Program-made: the position numbers and the translations under genes
Source: Acinetobacter sp. ANC 4173
Lineage (GTDB): Bacteria; Pseudomonadota; Gammaproteobacteria; Pseudomonadales; Moraxellaceae
NCBI RefSeq assembly: GCF_004331255.1
Contig: NZ_SJOF01000019.1
Location: forward strand, 659 to 48,054
DNA length: 47,396 nt
Reading direction: 5' to 3'
The notes under the pieces: model-generated
What the model saw: the letters and a program-made list of their open reading frames with translations, nothing else
Databases searched by the model: none
What the model was told of the DNA's origin: nothing
Shown here: one piece after another, positions 1 to 8,767 of the stretch
How the letters are laid out: every line of letters begins with the position of its first letter
Position numbering within the stretch: position 1 is the stretch's first letter

Positions 1-1699
1 CCACGGTCACTGTTACGGTGGCGGTTTCAGCGACGCCGGTACTGCCGATCGCGGTATAGGTGAAGCTATCGCTACCACTGAAGCCGGCATTCGCGGTGTA
101 TTTCACGGTGCCGTCTGGGTTGATGCTGACGCTGCCATTGGTCCCCTGTGTCACACTGCTGACTGCAACGCTACTGCCTTCAAATGAGTCATTCGCAAGT
201 ACATTGATATTGACCGATTGGCCGCTGCTGACCGTGGCGGTATCATTAAATGCATCTTGTTCGGCACTTACCGTGACCGTGATGGTTTGGGTGCTACTAT
301 TGCCCAAGGCATCTTTCACGGTGATCACAAAGCTGTCAGAACCGTTATAGTCCTTCGCTGGAACGTACGTCCAGTTGCCATTTCCATCCACACTCGCTAG
401 ACCGTGCGCTGCTGTGCTGGTCACACTGTAGGGTGTAGTGGCATCCAGTCCATCCAGGTCTGCCGCTGTAATCTGGCCGCTGATTGTGCCCGCATCTTCA
501 GTGCCTGTACCGGTGATTGCACCGCTGATCGTGGTCGGGTTGCTTGCTACGGTCACTGTTACGGTGGCGGTTTCAGCGACGCCGGTACTGCCGATCGCGG
601 TATAGGTGAAGCTATCGCTACCACTGAAGCCGGCATTCGCTGTGTATTTCACGGTGCCGTCTGGGTTGATGCTGACGCTGCCGTTGGTCCCCTGTGTCAC
701 ACTGCTGACTGCAACGCTACTGCCTTCAAATGAGTCATTCGCAAGTACATTGATATTGACCGACTGGCCACTGCTGACAGTGGCGGTATCATTAAACGCA
801 TCTTGTTCGGCACTCACCGTGACCGTGATGGTCGTTTCAGTTTTACCACCAAGCCCATCTTCTACAATAACAGTAAATGAATCTTGTCCATGATAATCTG
901 GATGTGGTGTATAGGTGTAAGTTCCATCTTTATTAATAACGACGATCCCATGTTCAGGATCTGTACCTTTCGTATAACTTAATTTATTTTGATCAATATC
1001 AGTTGCAGCAATACGGCCTGTAATAGTTTGATCTTCTTGTAAGGTAATTTCTACATTTGGCACATTTGACACATTTGGTGGATTATTAAGAGAACTTAAT
1101 GATGACCATTCATACAACTTTTCAGTTTGACTAATTCGGTTAGTTTCAGGATATTGAGGACTTAATGGTGCAAGTGGTTCGACAATACGATTCAATGTCA
1201 GTGGTGTATAACCATCCGATACACCTTGCTCACCAATACGAGTCAACTGTACGAAACGATGCCCGCCATAATTTGTGGTTGGGTCCTCTTGAAACCATCC
1301 TGTTTCAATTTCAATATAGTCCTTACCATTTTTTTGGAATACTCGACCATTTTCCAGGCGAATTAAATCACCTTGCTCTTCAAAGTCATCTTCAAGAGTT
1401 TTGTATTTCGCTACAAATGTTTCAATTTTCTGAATTTCATCAGCTAGGTTATGAACCTGATTCTCTTTTGCAAGTAATTGACCTACATCCAACACCCCAT
1501 TTTGTTGGCTCAGATCACTACCATTAATTTGAATCACTTTTCCATTTGATAAATGTAAAACAACCTTACCATCTTCAGGAATAACCAATTTATCATGCTC
1601 TGATAAATTTATATTTTTTCTCAATGCTGAATGTTTACCAGACATTGTTACTTTATCAACCGCTCCAACAATCGAAATAACTTTCACATGTACAAGCAT
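1..1699 (-). CDS. Bap/LapA-like giant repeat adhesin, N-terminal part (runs off left edge)
   Basis: Open for 566 codons from ATG at 1699 to the window edge; an AAGGGG ribosome site lies about 10 nt upstream. Residues about 5-60 (VKVISIVGAVDKV..., then GKVVLHLSNGKVIQING) resemble the N-terminal retention module of LapA-type adhesins. Residues about 75-200 are a charged linker. From about residue 200 the protein becomes Ig/cadherin-like beta domains of about 90 residues, each ending in a T(I/V)TVTV strand and carrying D-G-T-x-x-Y-T-x-x-x-x-F/Y-x-G-x-D-S-F motifs. Two domain types alternate. Family members are cell-surface biofilm adhesins exported by a type I system, with a C-terminal secretion signal that would lie outside the window. 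I see no Ala-Ala cleavage motif of the LapG kind in the linker, so periplasmic anchoring and release is unproven. No secretion genes lie beside it in this window. Confidence 0.85.
   Translation of the reverse strand, partial: MLVHVKVISIVGAVDKVTMSGKHSALRKNINLSEHDKLVIPEDGKVVLHLSNGKVIQINGSDLSQQNGVLDVGQLLAKENQVHNLADEIQKIETFVAKYKTLEDDFEEQGDLIRLENGRVFQKNGKDYIEIETGWFQEDPTTNYGGHRFVQLTRIGEQGVSDGYTPLTLNRIVEPLAPLSPQYPETNRISQTEKLYEWSSLSSLNNPPNVSNVPNVEITLQEDQTITGRIAATDIDQNKLSYTKGTDPEHGIVVINKDGTYTYTPHPDYHGQDSFTVIVEDGLGGKTETTITVTVSAEQDAFNDTATVSSGQSVNINVLANDSFEGSSVAVSSVTQGTNGSVSINPDGTVKYTANAGFSGSDSFTYTAIGSTGVAETATVTVTVASNPTTISGAITGTGTEDAGTISGQITAADLDGLDATTPYSVTSTAAHGLASVDGNGNWTYVPAKDYNGSDSFVITVKDALGNSSTQTITVTVSAEQDAFNDTATVSSGQSVNINVLANDSFEGSSVAVSSVTQGTNGSVSINPDGTVKYTANAGFSGSDSFTYTAIGSTGVAETATVTVTV
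3..831 (-). repeat. 546-bp tandem coding repeat in the adhesin (two visible copies of the ~283-bp domain)
   Basis: Positions 3-285 and 549-831 are the same sequence except for a few substitutions, giving a period of 546 bp (182 residues, two beta domains). Between the copies (286-548) lies the second domain type. The near-identity at the DNA level, including synonymous sites, points to recent duplication or gene conversion. The array probably continues beyond the left edge. Confidence 0.9.
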
Positions 1700-2195
1700 T
1701 AGTTATTTACCCCTTAAATTATAAAAATTCCGTGCATAACATTCTGATCAGGTCTATCAAAGTAGCTTTTAGTACCCAAAAAACCGTGATAAATAATTTT
1801 GATGTAAAATCTATATTTTTTGATTTCCGTCCTAGTAGAAATCAATTGGACCGTTTTGCTTTTTTATCTATTCCCGACATATAACGAACTATCTCTTTTT
1901 AAAATGATTAATTGATTATTATTTTCTGGAAAACGGGAGTGTAAAAGCTGTGAATTTAGGTCCAGCACACGCATTGACAATTCAATTGAATTCATAACCA
2001 TAGAAGGCTTAACCATAGAAATTCTACCTAATTTTTGATATTAGTAAGCAAAATACATCAATAACGTTTACTGGTTCACATTTTACACAAGTATGTTTGA
2101 TTTGCACGCTGTTTTTAAAGAATTATGTGATATAAAAAAGTGAAACTTTTATTAAAATTAGTGAAATAGGAACTATCTCCCTAAATAACCAAAAT
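1700..2195. other. AT-rich intergenic region upstream of the adhesin
   Basis: About 500 bases without a credible gene on either strand. It must contain the adhesin promoter (minus strand), but I cannot choose a convincing -35/-10 pair. A short direct repeat, AACCATAGAA, occurs twice near 1997 and 2011. Base composition is clearly more AT-rich than the genes to the right, which fits an accessory or decayed region. Confidence 0.5.
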
Positions 2196-2204
2196 CAAGG
2201 ATAA

Positions 2205-2610
2205 GAAGTTGACTTGAAAAGGAGGAGAACTAGAGCCATCAGTTGAGTTAGCACACCAAATTTACAACTCCAGTCTGTATGTTCAATAGTATCCAATTTA
2301 TTGTTTTGGCCAAATGTAACGATAGAGTTTATTGAAGCGACCAATTCCCTAAAAAAGAAAAGAAACTTAAATTTGCTTCTTATGAACCATTGCTCTATAC
2401 AAGTGATGACGTATTTTTTGACTTTCCTATAGCAAAAGAATTTAAAAAAAATGCCTCGATAGACTGTATCCAATGGTTTTTAGTACTGCTTAAACCTATT
2501 GTTGGAATTCAGATTTTTAATTACTTGATCTAGATTTTATAATTCCACATCCAATTGAAAACAGACCTATTCTATATTTTAATTTAGCTGAACTTAGCAA
2601 AAAGGCTTAT
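2205..2610 (+). pseudogene. Frameshifted remnant of an unidentified coding sequence
   Basis: Protein-like stretches are readable on the plus strand in successive frames: GGELEPSVELAHQIYNSSLY, then FWPNVTIEFIEATNSLKKK, then FASYEPLLYTSDDVFFDFPI and onward to NYLI near 2530, then DLDFIIPHPIENRPILYFNL up to about 2610. Each switch coincides with a stop codon, as expected of a gene that has picked up several small indels. I do not recognise the family. The last segment runs in frame, without a stop, into the transposase fragment that follows, so the junction lies near 2608-2612. The reading could be partly chance in AT-rich DNA; composition and length make decay of a real gene more likely. Confidence 0.35.
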
Positions 2611-2979
2611 ATTGATTCTGTCTATACAGATGGAGCATATGACACGAAATACTACCGACAAGTGATTTCAGATCGACAAGCACATGCAGTGATTCCACCA
2701 AGAAAAAATGCGAAACCTTGGAAAGACAAGCAAGCGAGATCTATAGAAAGGAATGAATTATTAAAAACAGTCAAACGTCTGGGACGAGCCATTTGGAAAA
2801 AGTGGTCTGGGTATCATCGTCGAAGTTTGGTGGAAACCAAAGTACATTGCATTAAATTATTAGGCGATAAATTAACTGCAAGGAACTTTCCTAGTCAGGT
2901 GAATGAAATTCATACGCGTGTAGCCCTACTCAATAAATTTACTGAATTAGGTCGATCTCATACCCAAGTTGTCTCTTAA
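2611..2979 (+). pseudogene. Truncated IS5-family transposase (C-terminal part)
   Basis: About 122 codons remain of a transposase that is normally about 270-310 residues. The segment keeps the second Asp (DGAYD) and the Glu (RRSLVET) of the DDE triad but has lost the N-terminal DNA-binding domain and the first Asp. The frame continues upstream to a TAA at 2518-2520, so the fragment is translationally fused to unrelated remnant sequence. A GTG at 2662 could in principle start a 105-residue peptide, but this has no expected function. Confidence 0.85.
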
Positions 2980-3031
2980 ATTTGAGTCGCTTAGAGAAAC
3001 TCTAGTTATGAAATCTTTGTGCAACAAAGCC
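2611..3031 (+). mobile_element. 3' fragment of an IS5-family (IS903-like) insertion sequence with right terminal repeat
   Basis: Residues from about 2611 to the stop at 2979 match the C-terminal third of IS5/IS903-group transposases: the VYTDGAYDT motif with its catalytic Asp, the IPPRKNAKPWKD segment, the WKKWSGYHRRSLVET segment holding the catalytic Glu, and the KLTARNF motif near the end. After the stop, 3015-3031 reads in reverse complement as GGCTTTGTTGCACAAAG, the type of terminal inverted repeat carried by this group. The left end, the start codon and the first catalytic Asp are absent, so the copy is dead. Confidence 0.85.
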
Positions 3032-3174
3032 GTTATGAGATAAAAATATTAAAAAGAGTTTAGAATTATTATGGTTTTTTTAAACCTATTTCTCATCCCA
3101 TCCAAAATCATCCTGTTACTACTTTTTACATCCAAAATTTGATGAAGGGTAGATTGAGGAGTAAAACCATAGAT

Positions 3175-3212
3175 AAAAAATAAGCCCTTGTAAAAACAAG
3201 GGCTTATTTAGA
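3175..3212 (-). terminator. Rho-independent terminator of tRNA-Ser
   Basis: On the minus strand a stem AAGCCCTTG/CAAGGGCTT closed by a short T-rich loop is followed by ATTTTTT. It lies just 3' of the tRNA gene. Confidence 0.85.
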
Positions 3213-3216
3213 TAAT

Positions 3217-3306
3217 TGGCGGAAGCGGTGAGATTCGAACTCACGGAGGACTCACACCCTCGTCGGTTTTCAAGACCGGTGCATTAAACCGCTCTGCCAC
3301 GCTTCC
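3217..3306 (-). tRNA. tRNA-Ser (anticodon UGA)
   Basis: The minus strand gives a 90-nt class II tRNA with acceptor GGAAGCG, a long variable arm, a GTTCGAATC T-loop and an encoded CCA end. The anticodon loop CTTGAAA gives UGA, read for serine UCA codons. The gene has its own promoter and terminator. It lies about 185 bp from the IS5 remnant; tRNA genes often border accessory DNA, but no att-like repeat or integrase is visible here. Confidence 0.97.
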
Positions 3307-3315
3307 ATGTGCGCA

Positions 3316-3344
3316 AGAATACTAAGCTTTTTCATTTTAGACAA
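3316..3344 (-). promoter_or_regulatory. Sigma-70 promoter of tRNA-Ser
   Basis: Minus strand TTGTCT (3344-3339), 17-bp spacer, TATTCT (3321-3316). It falls between the fadH stop and the tRNA, with a start point expected a few bases before the mature 5' end. Confidence 0.7.
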
Positions 3345-3393
3345 GTAAAAAATACAGTTAAAACATTCAAGTGTGTATTGTTTCATCAATTCC

Positions 3394-5427
3394 TTAAATT
3401 TTGGTTGCAATTTCAGCGCCATCACGAATTGCACGCTTTGCATCAAGCTCTGCTGCAAGTTTTGCACCACCAATAATATGGTAATTGGCTAAAGTGGCCT
3501 GCCCTTCACTTGGCATTAAATCTTTTACAGATTCTTGCCCTGCACACACCACGATGGTATCGACTCGAAGCAACTGATCCTGACCATTGGTTTCAACCCA
3601 CAAGCCTTCATTAGTCACGGCTTTATACTGCACACCACGTAACATCCGTACCGCATGTTTTTTTAATTGCGCACGATGTACCCAACCCGAAGTCTTACCC
3701 AACCCAATGCCTAATGGCGTGGTTTTACGTTGTAATAAATAAATCTCACGTACAGGCACTTCAACTTCTGCATGTCGTAAACCACCTTCTGTCATATAGT
3801 GTGCTTCAGCAGCCACCCCCCATTCCCGCTTCCACTCAGCTAAAGGTTGCGGCTGAACTTGATGTGGCGGTTTTAATAAAAACTCAGACACATCAAAGCC
3901 AATTCCCCCAGCGCCAATCACTGCAACACGATGACCGACTGTTGCTCCTCGCAGTACTTCCGCATAAGAAAGTACATTCGGCGCATCACTGCCTTGAATC
4001 TTTAATGCCCGTGGCACGACACCCGTAGCAATAATAACTTCATCAAAACCTTCTCGCTCTAATTGTTCGCGACTGACTTGGGTATTTAAGCGTAGCTCAA
4101 CCCCTGTTTTTTCCAGCTGCACTTTAAAATAGCGAATCGTTTCGTGGAATTCTTCTTTGCCAGGAATCACTTTAGCTAAATTAAATTGCCCACCCACTTC
4201 ATGACTGGCTTCAAACAATGTCACTTGATGCCCACGTTCTGCCGCAACTGTGGCTGCCGACATGCCTGCAACTCCACCACCTATAACCGCGACACGTTTA
4301 GGCTTAGCAGTTTTGACATAAACCAATTCAGTCTCAAATGCCGCACGCGGGTTGACCAAGCAAGTTGCACGTTGATTTTTAAAGGTATGATCCAAACACG
4401 CCTGATTGCAGGCAATACAGGTATTGATTTCATCTACCCGATTGGTCGCAGTTTTATTGACCCAATAAGGATCTGCCAAGAATGGACGTGCCATTTGCAC
4501 CATATCGGCTTTGCCTTGTGCCAATATTTCTTCTGCTGTATCTGGCATATTAATTCGGTTTGAGGCAATCACAGGCACTGTCACATGCTTTTTCACTTCT
4601 GCGGTATAGTCAGCGAATGCTGCACGTGGCACCGAAGTCACAATAGTCGGAATACGGGCTTCATGCCAACCAATGCCTGTATTTAATAAGGTAATACCTG
4701 CTTTTTCTAAAGCTTGTGCAACGGTAATTACTTCTTGCATGGTGTTGCCATCATGCACCAAATCCAACATAGATAAGCGGAAACAGATAATAAATGTCTC
4801 CCCCACTTTCTGACGGATTGCTTTGACAATTTCAACCGCAAAACGCATACGATTGTCAATCGAACCACCCCAACGATCTTGACGTTGATTGACATGACGG
4901 CTTAAAAACTGATTCAGTAAATAACCTTCTGAACCCATAATTTCGACACCGTCATAACCCGCCAATTTTGCAAGATATGATGTTTGCGCATAATCTTGAA
5001 TAGTGGCCAAAATGAGTTTTTCACTCATCTGGCGGGGTTTGAACGGTGAAATAGGAGACTTAATGGGGCTAGCAGATACCACGAAAGGTTGATAGCCATA
5101 ACGACCCGAATGTAAAATCTGCATGAGAATTTTTGCCCCATGCTTATGCACCGCATGGGTCACCAAACGATGCGGTGCAATATCTCCCATGGTATTCATG
5201 GTACCACCTGCGGGAAGCAGCCAACCTTGACGGTTCGGTGAAATTCCGCCTGTAATAATCAGTCCAACCCCTCCTTTCGCGCGCTCGCCAAAATAGGCAG
5301 CCAGTTTAGGATAATTATAAAAGCGGTCTTCTAAACCTGTATGCATAGAGCCCATCACCACACGGTTTTTAATGGTGGTAAAACCCAAATGAAGGGGTTT
5401 TAAAGTATTTATATAGGGTGTGGTCAT
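3394..5427 (-). CDS. fadH: 2,4-dienoyl-CoA reductase (NADPH)
   Basis: 677 residues, the usual FadH length. FadH reduces 2,4-dienoyl-CoA esters so that polyunsaturated fatty acids can enter beta-oxidation; it carries FMN, FAD and a 4Fe-4S cluster. Residues 1 to about 330 form an Old Yellow Enzyme-type TIM barrel (NRVVMGSMHTG at the start; GYDGVEIMGSEGYLLNQF and WGGS in the middle). The cluster cysteines are visible as CIACNQACLDH followed by a fourth Cys in TCLVNPRA. An FAD/NAD(P) Rossmann pair follows, with VAVIGGGVAGM and VAVIGAGGIGF motifs. It starts at ATG 5427. A terminator separates it from dld upstream, so it is probably its own transcription unit rather than part of the lactate operon. 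Confidence 0.96.
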   Translation of the reverse strand: MTTPYINTLKPLHLGFTTIKNRVVMGSMHTGLEDRFYNYPKLAAYFGERAKGGVGLIITGGISPNRQGWLLPAGGTMNTMGDIAPHRLVTHAVHKHGAKILMQILHSGRYGYQPFVVSASPIKSPISPFKPRQMSEKLILATIQDYAQTSYLAKLAGYDGVEIMGSEGYLLNQFLSRHVNQRQDRWGGSIDNRMRFAVEIVKAIRQKVGETFIICFRLSMLDLVHDGNTMQEVITVAQALEKAGITLLNTGIGWHEARIPTIVTSVPRAAFADYTAEVKKHVTVPVIASNRINMPDTAEEILAQGKADMVQMARPFLADPYWVNKTATNRVDEINTCIACNQACLDHTFKNQRATCLVNPRAAFETELVYVKTAKPKRVAVIGGGVAGMSAATVAAERGHQVTLFEASHEVGGQFNLAKVIPGKEEFHETIRYFKVQLEKTGVELRLNTQVSREQLEREGFDEVIIATGVVPRALKIQGSDAPNVLSYAEVLRGATVGHRVAVIGAGGIGFDVSEFLLKPPHQVQPQPLAEWKREWGVAAEAHYMTEGGLRHAEVEVPVREIYLLQRKTTPLGIGLGKTSGWVHRAQLKKHAVRMLRGVQYKAVTNEGLWVETNGQDQLLRVDTIVVCAGQESVKDLMPSEGQATLANYHIIGGAKLAAELDAKRAIRDGAEIATKI

Positions 5428-5534
5428 GGTGAATCCTTATAATTTATTGGCTTTGCAACTTGTTGCATAATACTTTAACGTGATTTTTTATTTTGTTTAT
5501 GGCTTTAACAGACTGATTCACAAAATAATCAGCC

Positions 5535-5582
5535 AATAAAAAAGTGTAGCCAAATTCTATTGCGAGTTGACTACACTTTTAT
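5535..5582 (-). terminator. Rho-independent terminator downstream of dld
   Basis: Minus strand arms AAAAGTGTAG and CTACACTTTT enclose about 20 nt and run into TTTTTTATT. It closes the lldP-lldR-lldD-dld unit before fadH. Confidence 0.75.
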
Positions 5583-5608
5583 CACAACTTATGAATCAGC
5601 TGTTGGAT

Positions 5609-7306
5609 TTACTTCCAGTATTTTAATTTCGAGGTCTGCCCAATCCCTACATTAAAACTATTGGTTGGGTCAAGCTTTTGATAATGCTGTTTTAACGCAG
5701 GTTTCGCCACATACAAATGTCCAACATTATGCTCTGCGGGATATTCAGCACCACGATCATCCAGTAAATGCCACATTTGATGTTCCATTGCCAAAGGATC
5801 GACACCTTTTTTGACAATATAGTCCTGATGGAACACATGACATAAAAAATGTCCGTAATACAGTTTATGCACGATCATCTCGTCCATTTCTTTCGGCAAG
5901 GTTTCCACCCATTCACGGTCATTACGACGTAAAGCAATATCCAGCGCTACAATATCTTCCACTTCACTCCGATGGGTATCACGATAACGAATCGCAGCAC
6001 CCGCGACTGCAAAACGATGTAAAAAGGCTTTTCGCCCTTCTTCTTCACTACAATGAAAAAAACTGCCTGTAGAACGCTGGGAAAAATAACCGCTCAGAAA
6101 CTGTTTCACTTGCTCCACATCCTGATTTTCAATGCGTAAAATCAGATGATGTTCATAAAGATCACGAAATTCATTCATGCGTTTTGGTAAATGATTCGGC
6201 ATAAACTTGGTGATCAATTGCAGAACTTTATCGGACAATCCTTTCAAGCCTACTTTTTCCAAATAGCCATCAACTTTGTCCTTCATGGCAAAGGCAGCAG
6301 GTACTTTAGCCGTACCAAATTTTTCAATAAAGACAAAAGTATCTTTACCGTATTCTGCACCAATGTCATATGCGACGCGGTGAATGTATTCCCCTGCAAT
6401 CGGTAATCGCGGCAAATCTTTCAGTAAAAAACGACGAATTTCTGTCAAATCATCCTGTGCATTGGTGCCCACATAAAACACCTGACTTGGAATCTTCTCA
6501 AAAGTATCTAGTCGAACCGCAAACACACAAATTTTTCCTGCCGAACCGGATGCTTCAAACAAGCGGGATGGGTCGGCATTAAATCGTGCAGGGGTCGCTT
6601 CATCTACTTGCTTGACATCATGGGCATAACGCTGGTCAGATGCACAACAGCTTGGATTATGCTGCACATCAAGCATTTGATATTGCTGATTTTGCAGACG
6701 AGATAAGATTTCTTCAGGCGTAGTACCTAAATCTACCCCCAAATGATTGACGAGTTCCAATTGACCCGCTTCATTGACTCGGGCATAAAGTGCCAATTCG
6801 GTATAAGCAGGACCACGGCGTACCAAAGCACCGCCTGAGTTATTACACACACCGCCCAATACAGATGCACCAATACAAGAAGAACCAATCACCGAATGTG
6901 GTTCACGATTAAAGGGTGCCAGTTCTTTTTCTAAACGATCTAACGTTGCTCCAGGCAGACAAATCACTTGCTGCCCATCACGAATAATTTGAATGCCCGC
7001 CAACCGACGTGTGCTCATCAATATCACAGGGCGGTCATAATCATCACCAAAAGGAGTCGAGCCACCTGTCAAACCGGTATTAGCCGCTTGCATAATTACA
7101 ATACAATCCGCATCAATAGCCGCTTGCAAAACTTGCCATTGTTCAAGTAATGAACCCGGTGCGACAACAGCCAACACTTTTCCTGCACCATAGCGACGAC
7201 CTTGGCGGTATAAACGAGTGTCTTTATCTTCGGTTAATACATATTGTTTACCGACAATAGCGATGAGCTTTTGAATGGCGTACTGTGCATCTGATTGAGT
7301 TTGCAT
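5609..7306 (-). CDS. dld: Quinone-dependent D-lactate dehydrogenase
   Basis: 565 residues, close to E. coli Dld (about 571). It oxidises D-lactate to pyruvate at the inner face of the membrane and passes electrons to quinone. The N-terminal half is an FAD-binding PCMH-type fold (VIMQAANTGLTGGSTPFG; SVIGSSCIGASVLGGVCNNS; RRGPAYTELALYA). The C-terminal half is the Dld-specific membrane-binding domain with HRFAVAGAAIRYR and AEHNVGHLY segments. It is the last gene of the lactate operon, separated from lldD by a 304-bp gap that holds a palindromic element, so its expression may be partly uncoupled from lldPRD. Confidence 0.97.
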   Translation of the reverse strand: MQTQSDAQYAIQKLIAIVGKQYVLTEDKDTRLYRQGRRYGAGKVLAVVAPGSLLEQWQVLQAAIDADCIVIMQAANTGLTGGSTPFGDDYDRPVILMSTRRLAGIQIIRDGQQVICLPGATLDRLEKELAPFNREPHSVIGSSCIGASVLGGVCNNSGGALVRRGPAYTELALYARVNEAGQLELVNHLGVDLGTTPEEILSRLQNQQYQMLDVQHNPSCCASDQRYAHDVKQVDEATPARFNADPSRLFEASGSAGKICVFAVRLDTFEKIPSQVFYVGTNAQDDLTEIRRFLLKDLPRLPIAGEYIHRVAYDIGAEYGKDTFVFIEKFGTAKVPAAFAMKDKVDGYLEKVGLKGLSDKVLQLITKFMPNHLPKRMNEFRDLYEHHLILRIENQDVEQVKQFLSGYFSQRSTGSFFHCSEEEGRKAFLHRFAVAGAAIRYRDTHRSEVEDIVALDIALRRNDREWVETLPKEMDEMIVHKLYYGHFLCHVFHQDYIVKKGVDPLAMEHQMWHLLDDRGAEYPAEHNVGHLYVAKPALKQHYQKLDPTNSFNVGIGQTSKLKYWK

Positions 7307-7418
7307 ATGAAATTTTCCTATTCCAAATGTTAATCAGGAATAATGTTTATTGATTTAATTTTTTATTTAAGTTTTTGAATTAAAAATAAAAAATTAAATT
7401 TTAATCCGATATCGAAAG

Positions 7419-7521
7419 AATCCCCCCCCAAATCCCCCTTAAAAAAGGGGGAACTTTTTCATTCCTTTAATCTTGAAAGATGTAGCCCCTCCTTTTCTAA
7501 AAGGGAGGCTGGGAGGGATTA
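7419..7521. repeat. Intergenic palindromic element (REP/MITE-like) between lldD and dld
   Basis: Two G/C-rich hairpins sit in AT-rich surroundings. The first has arms CCCCCTT/AAGGGGG (7433-7452), the second CCCTCCTTTT/AAAAGGGAGG (7486-7508). The outer ends AATCCCCCCC and GGGAGGGATT are near reverse complements, so the whole 103 bp can fold as one inverted repeat. No coding content. The pattern resembles repeated extragenic palindromes; whether other copies exist cannot be seen in this window. The remaining bases of 7307-7610 hold nothing recognisable. Confidence 0.65.
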
Positions 7522-7610
7522 AAGTAAAATGAATTGGGAGATGAATTAAAAAATTTAAATATTTTCAACTCATAAACTTATGACTGAACCACCACACTCG
7601 TTAAAGCTCT

Positions 7611-8765
7611 TCACTCAGCCAACTCTCTCTCTAACTTGACCAAACAGTCAGATGTAATATCTGTAATGGTTTTGGCACCAGTCAACGTCATGGCAACCCG
7701 CATTTCTTTATCAATCAATTCTAAAAGATTTGAAACACCAGCACCGCCCGCTGCACCTAATGCGTAGACAAAAGCACGACCCAGCATACAGGTGTCCGCA
7801 CCCATCGCTAGCATACGCACCACATCTAAACCATTACGAATACCTGAATCTGCTAGGATTTTAATATCGCCTTTGACCGCATCGGCAATTGGAGGAAGCG
7901 CACGTGCAGAAGATAAAACACCATCAAGTTGACGACCACCGTGGTTTGAAACCACAATACCATCTGCACCAAAACGCACTGCATCTTTGGCATCTTCGGG
8001 ATCAAGAATACCTTTAATGACCATTGGGCCATCCCAAAACTCACGAATCCACTCTAAGTCTTTCCATGAAATAGACGGATCGAAGTTAGAACCTAACCAA
8101 CCAATATAATCTTCCAAACCAGTCGGTTTACCCAAATATTTAGAAATATTACCCAAATCGTGTGGACGTCCCATCATGCCGACATTCCACGCCCAATGTG
8201 GGTGGAAACACGACTGCATATAACGACGCATTGCGGCATTAGGTCCACTCATTCCCGAGTGGGCATCACGGTAACGCGCACCCGGAACAGGCATATCCAC
8301 AGTAAATACCAATGTCGAACAGCCTGCTGCTTTAGCACGTTCCAAGGCATTGCGCATAAATCCGCGGTCACGCAGCACATACAATTGAAACCACATTGGG
8401 CGCTGAATAGCAGGTGCCACTTCTTCAATTGGACACACTGAAACGGTCGATAATGTAAAAGGAATGCCTTTTTTATCCGCTGCCACTGCCGCCTGAACTT
8501 CACCGCGACGCGCATACATACCAGTTAAACCCACTGGCGACAATGCCACAGGCATCGACAAAGTTTCATCAAACAGTTTGGTTTCAAGACTCAGCTCTGA
8601 CATATCGTTCAGAACGCGTTGTCTTAATGCAATTTTAGAAAGATCTTCTACATTGCGCTTCAGGGTATATTCTGCATAGGCTCCACCATCAATATAGTGG
8701 AAAAGAAATGGCGGTAAACGACGTCTCGCAGCTTCGCGATAATCATTTGCAGATGAAATAATCAT
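7611..8765 (-). CDS. lldD: L-lactate dehydrogenase (FMN, quinone-linked)
   Basis: 384 residues; an alpha-hydroxy acid dehydrogenase of the FMN TIM-barrel family that oxidises L-lactate to pyruvate and feeds the respiratory chain. Visible family features: the opening [20 protein letters not shown] segment with [35 protein letters not shown], the [13 protein letters not shown] loop, and the active-site [12 protein letters not shown] with the catalytic His and the substrate-binding Arg; then the phosphate-binding [19 protein letters not shown]. Its start lies only 2 nt after the lldR stop, so the two are co-translated. It keeps the neighbours of E. coli lldPRD, with dld added downstream. Confidence 0.97.
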   Translation of the reverse strand: MIISSANDYREAARRRLPPFLFHYIDGGAYAEYTLKRNVEDLSKIALRQRVLNDMSELSLETKLFDETLSMPVALSPVGLTGMYARRGEVQAAVAADKKGIPFTLSTVSVCPIEEVAPAIQRPMWFQLYVLRDRGFMRNALERAKAAGCSTLVFTVDMPVPGARYRDAHSGMSGPNAAMRRYMQSCFHPHWAWNVGMMGRPHDLGNISKYLGKPTGLEDYIGWLGSNFDPSISWKDLEWIREFWDGPMVIKGILDPEDAKDAVRFGADGIVVSNHGGRQLDGVLSSARALPPIADAVKGDIKILADSGIRNGLDVVRMLAMGADTCMLGRAFVYALGAAGGAGVSNLLELIDKEMRVAMTLTGAKTITDITSDCLVKLERELAE

Positions 8766-8767
8766 GG

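Noticed and set aside
3..831. CRISPR-like array
   Set aside because: The repeat is 546 bp, codes for protein domains and has no short regular spacers or cas genes.
60..893. Plus-strand reading frames of 95-109 codons at 60-350, 404-733 and 606-893
   Set aside because: They are antisense to the adhesin and are duplicated only because the adhesin DNA is repeated; no ribosome sites or protein-like features.
2195..2473. Minus-strand 92-codon frame
   Set aside because: Composition is unlike a protein (Phe/Lys-rich AT-driven) and the plus strand gives more protein-like text.
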